Source: an uncultured Kiloniella sp.
Lineage (GTDB): Bacteria; Pseudomonadota; Alphaproteobacteria; Kiloniellales; Kiloniellaceae
Reading direction: 5' to 3'
NCBI RefSeq assembly: GCF_937128705.1
Contig: NZ_CAKZMP010000238.1
Span: 1-34,773 of the forward strand
DNA: 34,773 nt
The notes under the pieces are model-generated. The model saw only the letters and a list, made by a program, of their open reading frames with translations, was not told the DNA's origin and ran no database searches. Shown piece by piece: positions 32,991 through 34,773 of this stretch (position 1 is its first letter; each line of letters starts with the position of its first letter). A program made the translations under genes and the position numbers.

Positions 32991-33896
32991 ATGACGCCCA
33001 AAGATATCTGGTCGAGAGTAACTGTTTTAACGGTTACTCATAATGGTGGTGAAGTCATCGGTAACATGTTGAAAACGGTACCTTCCCAGATGCCGTTAAT
33101 TGTTGTTGATAATGCATCAAGCGATGACACACTTGATATCGTTCGGGCAGTCGCACCTCAGGCTCGGTTAATCCTGAATGAAGTGGGGCTGGGGTACGGT
33201 AATGGTATGAATTGCGGTTTGCACAATGTGGAAACTGAATTTGCATTGCTTGTTAACCCTGATTCAATTCTTAGTGAAGATGCAATCATTAAATTAATCG
33301 AAGCCGCAGATCAGTTCCCGGATGCAGGATTATTTGGACCAGCTATTCTTAATCCAGACGGGTCAGTTGAACTTTCGCATGATGTGAATTTGTTTAACAG
33401 AGGCGCCTTGGGTAAACGTGTTGGCGAAATCCATCCTGAAGGCCCTTTAAGCGCTGATTTTGTGACCGGGGCAGTTATGTTATTGCGCATGGATGCTGGT
33501 CGCGCGGTTAATTTTTTCGATCGGGAAATTTTCCTTTATTACGAAGATGATGATATTTGTATGCGTCTTCGTAAGGCTGGTTACGGTATCGTTCATGTGC
33601 CTGATGCAGTGATTACGCATATCGGTGGTGGGTCGGTGCGACCAAACAGGGCGTATTACTGGGAAAAATTTTGGCACATTTCCTGGTCTAGATTTTATTT
33701 TGAAAAAAAACATCGCGGCATGTCCGCTGCGCGAAGTCTGGCGCTAAAGTATGCTTGTCGTTATGCGTTCAAAGCTTTGGGATACGCGCTGGTGTTAAAA
33801 CGCAGCAAAGCGTGGCGTGATGCTGCTCGCTTTTCTGGTGCGATTGGATTTTTGTTGGGAAAACGGGCATCAGTTCTTCCGGCCGCAGTAGAATAA
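32991..33896 (+). CDS. GT2 glycosyltransferase, rhamnosyltransferase-like
   Basis: A 301-residue soluble GT2 enzyme of the WbbL/rhamnosyltransferase group. It has VTVLTVTHNGGEVIGNMLKT, the nucleotide-binding IVVDNASSDDTLDI, NPDSIL in the DxD position, ADFVTGAVMLLRMDAG and the catalytic EIFLYYEDDDICMRLRKAGY, followed by VITHIGGGSV. The ATG at 32991 is preferred over a TTG at 32973. It is the first gene of a plus-strand set with rfbF (30-bp gap) and rfbG, so it most likely adds a deoxyhexose or related sugar to an O-antigen or exopolysaccharide unit. The sugar itself is inferred only. Confidence 0.88.
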   Translation: MTPKDIWSRVTVLTVTHNGGEVIGNMLKTVPSQMPLIVVDNASSDDTLDIVRAVAPQARLILNEVGLGYGNGMNCGLHNVETEFALLVNPDSILSEDAIIKLIEAADQFPDAGLFGPAILNPDGSVELSHDVNLFNRGALGKRVGEIHPEGPLSADFVTGAVMLLRMDAGRAVNFFDREIFLYYEDDDICMRLRKAGYGIVHVPDAVITHIGGGSVRPNRAYYWEKFWHISWSRFYFEKKHRGMSAARSLALKYACRYAFKALGYALVLKRSKAWRDAARFSGAIGFLLGKRASVLPAAVE

Positions 33897-33926
33897 AGCC
33901 GCCATAGAATAAAAAGGGTATTAATA

Positions 33927-34700
33927 ATGAAAGCAGTACTTCTCGCGGGTGGGCTCGGGAGCCGGATTTCAGAAGAAACACACCTTAAGCCAAAGCCGAT
34001 GGTTGAAATCGGTGGCATGCCGATTTTGTGGCATATTATGAAAATCTATAGTAGCCACGGTATCAATGAATTCATTATCTGCCTCGGCTACAAAGGGTAT
34101 GTAATCAAAGAATATTTCGCGAACTATTTCCTGCATAACGCGGACGTAACGATTGATCTGGAAAATAATCAGCTAGAATATCACGCGTCGAAAGCTGAAT
34201 CGTGGAAAATAACATTGGTTGATACGGGACCCCACACGCAAACTGGTGGACGTGTCAAAAGAATTTCGCCTTACTTAAATCCTGATGAACCTTTTTGTCT
34301 GACCTATGGTGATGGTGTTGGAAATGTGGATGTTCGCGCCTCAATAGAGGCACATAAGAAAGCTGGACGTAAAGCAACAATGACTGTTGTGTCTCCGCCG
34401 GGTCGGTTTGGAGCCGCGGTAATCGAAGGGGACGGAATTTCAGCTTTCGCCGAAAAGCCACAAGGGGAGCGCGGACGGATCAACGCAGGTTATTTTGTCT
34501 GTGAACCATCGGTTATTGATCTTATTGATAACGATCAAACAATCTGGGAAAAAGAACCCCTGACAGCCTTGGCAACCAGCGGTGAATTAACCGCTTTTTT
34601 CCATGAAGATTTTTGGCAGCCTATGGATACCCTGCGCGAGAAAAATGAACTCGAAGCAATGTGGGCAAGTGGAAACGCGCCCTGGAAAACCTGGGGGTAA
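33927..34700 (+). CDS. rfbF: glucose-1-phosphate cytidylyltransferase
   Basis: A 257-residue nucleotidyltransferase that makes CDP-glucose from CTP and glucose 1-phosphate. The start MKAVLLAGGLGSRISEET and LKPKPMVEIGGMPILWHIMK form the nucleotide-binding site; CLTYGDGVGNVD provides the metal-binding Asp, and the FGAAVIEGDGISAFAEKPQG and INAGYFV stretches are typical of RfbF. The end, EDFWQPMDTLREKNELEAMW, is also diagnostic. Length equals the family norm. The following gene, 3 bp away, is the CDP-glucose 4,6-dehydratase that uses the product, which confirms the assignment. Confidence 0.96.
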   Translation: MKAVLLAGGLGSRISEETHLKPKPMVEIGGMPILWHIMKIYSSHGINEFIICLGYKGYVIKEYFANYFLHNADVTIDLENNQLEYHASKAESWKITLVDTGPHTQTGGRVKRISPYLNPDEPFCLTYGDGVGNVDVRASIEAHKKAGRKATMTVVSPPGRFGAAVIEGDGISAFAEKPQGERGRINAGYFVCEPSVIDLIDNDQTIWEKEPLTALATSGELTAFFHEDFWQPMDTLREKNELEAMWASGNAPWKTWG

Positions 34701-34703
34701 ATC

Positions 34704-34773
34704 ATGAAGTTTGATCCTGATTTCTGGCGTGGTCGGCGGGTTTTACTGACTGGTCATACAGGTTTTAAGGGCG
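34704..34773 (+). CDS. rfbG: CDP-glucose 4,6-dehydratase, N-terminal piece
   Basis: Only the first 23 codons are inside the window: MKFDPDFWRGRRVLLTGHTG then FKG. VLLTGHTGFKG is the Rossmann glycine motif as found in RfbG, which turns CDP-glucose into CDP-4-keto-6-deoxyglucose. GGGGGT lies just before the start, within the end of rfbF. The gene is cut by the window edge. Confidence 0.88.
   Translation, partial: MKFDPDFWRGRRVLLTGHTGFKG

Overview
The window reads as a piece of chromosome from an alphaproteobacterium of moderate GC. The evidence is a glycine-dependent (C4 pathway) 5-aminolevulinate synthase, a PAS_5-type PAS protein of the kind common in Rhodospirillales-like genomes, a PutA without an N-terminal DNA-binding domain beside an Lrp-type regulator, and a MCP with an alphaproteobacterial look. 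A free-living, motile, probably marine Rhodospirillales-like organism is the best guess; genus cannot be settled by reading alone. No tRNA, rRNA, CRISPR array, prophage or intact insertion sequence was seen.

Layout. 1-560: an acidic reading frame, open to the left edge and without a convincing start. 631-2802: a chemoreceptor with two tandem CHASE3-type sensor units. 2865-4236: an Lrp/AsnC regulator divergent from a nitrilase-superfamily amidohydrolase. 4349-8015 (minus): a PadR-like regulator, hemA, and a class III omega-aminotransferase, with an FNR-like box and a repeat-built hairpin region between the last two. 8140-9470: a 35-residue membrane peptide whose stop overlaps the start of an Hpt/receiver protein. 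9615-10568: an AEC-family transporter. 10550-12862 (minus): a cobalt-type nitrile hydratase operon (alpha, beta, activator) followed by a DUF2867 protein. 13058-14951: a LysR regulator divergent from an NmrA-type NAD(P)-binding protein.

15116-19012 (minus) is a metal and oxyanion resistance block: chromate pump ChrA behind a rhodanese-ChrB fusion, then an ArsP-like permease and an ArsR repressor that share the same operator sequence. 19197-23272 is mixed housekeeping: a small basic protein, a CrgA-type LysR, pyrE, an enoyl-CoA hydratase homologue lacking one catalytic glutamate, a PAS protein and a PaaI-like thioesterase. 23331-27100 is the proline-catabolism pair: an Lrp-type regulator with a perfect palindrome beside it, divergent from putA.

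27232-34773 is surface-polysaccharide territory. An AT-rich stretch (about 27,780-31,930) carries a methyltransferase, a LAB_N mini-protein, a DPM/ArnC-like polyprenyl-phosphate glycosyltransferase and a large GT39/ArnT-like membrane glycosyltransferase; together these look like a system that loads a sugar on a lipid carrier and transfers it outside the membrane. It is bracketed by two paralogous bacterial-PH-like membrane proteins. The window ends in a rhamnosyltransferase-like GT2 gene and the start of a CDP-sugar pathway (rfbF, rfbG).

No wholly new system is evident. The most original leads are the coupled small membrane peptide before the Hpt/receiver gene, the paralogue-bracketed glycan island, the competing hairpins between hemA and the aminotransferase, and the altered active site of the crotonase homologue.
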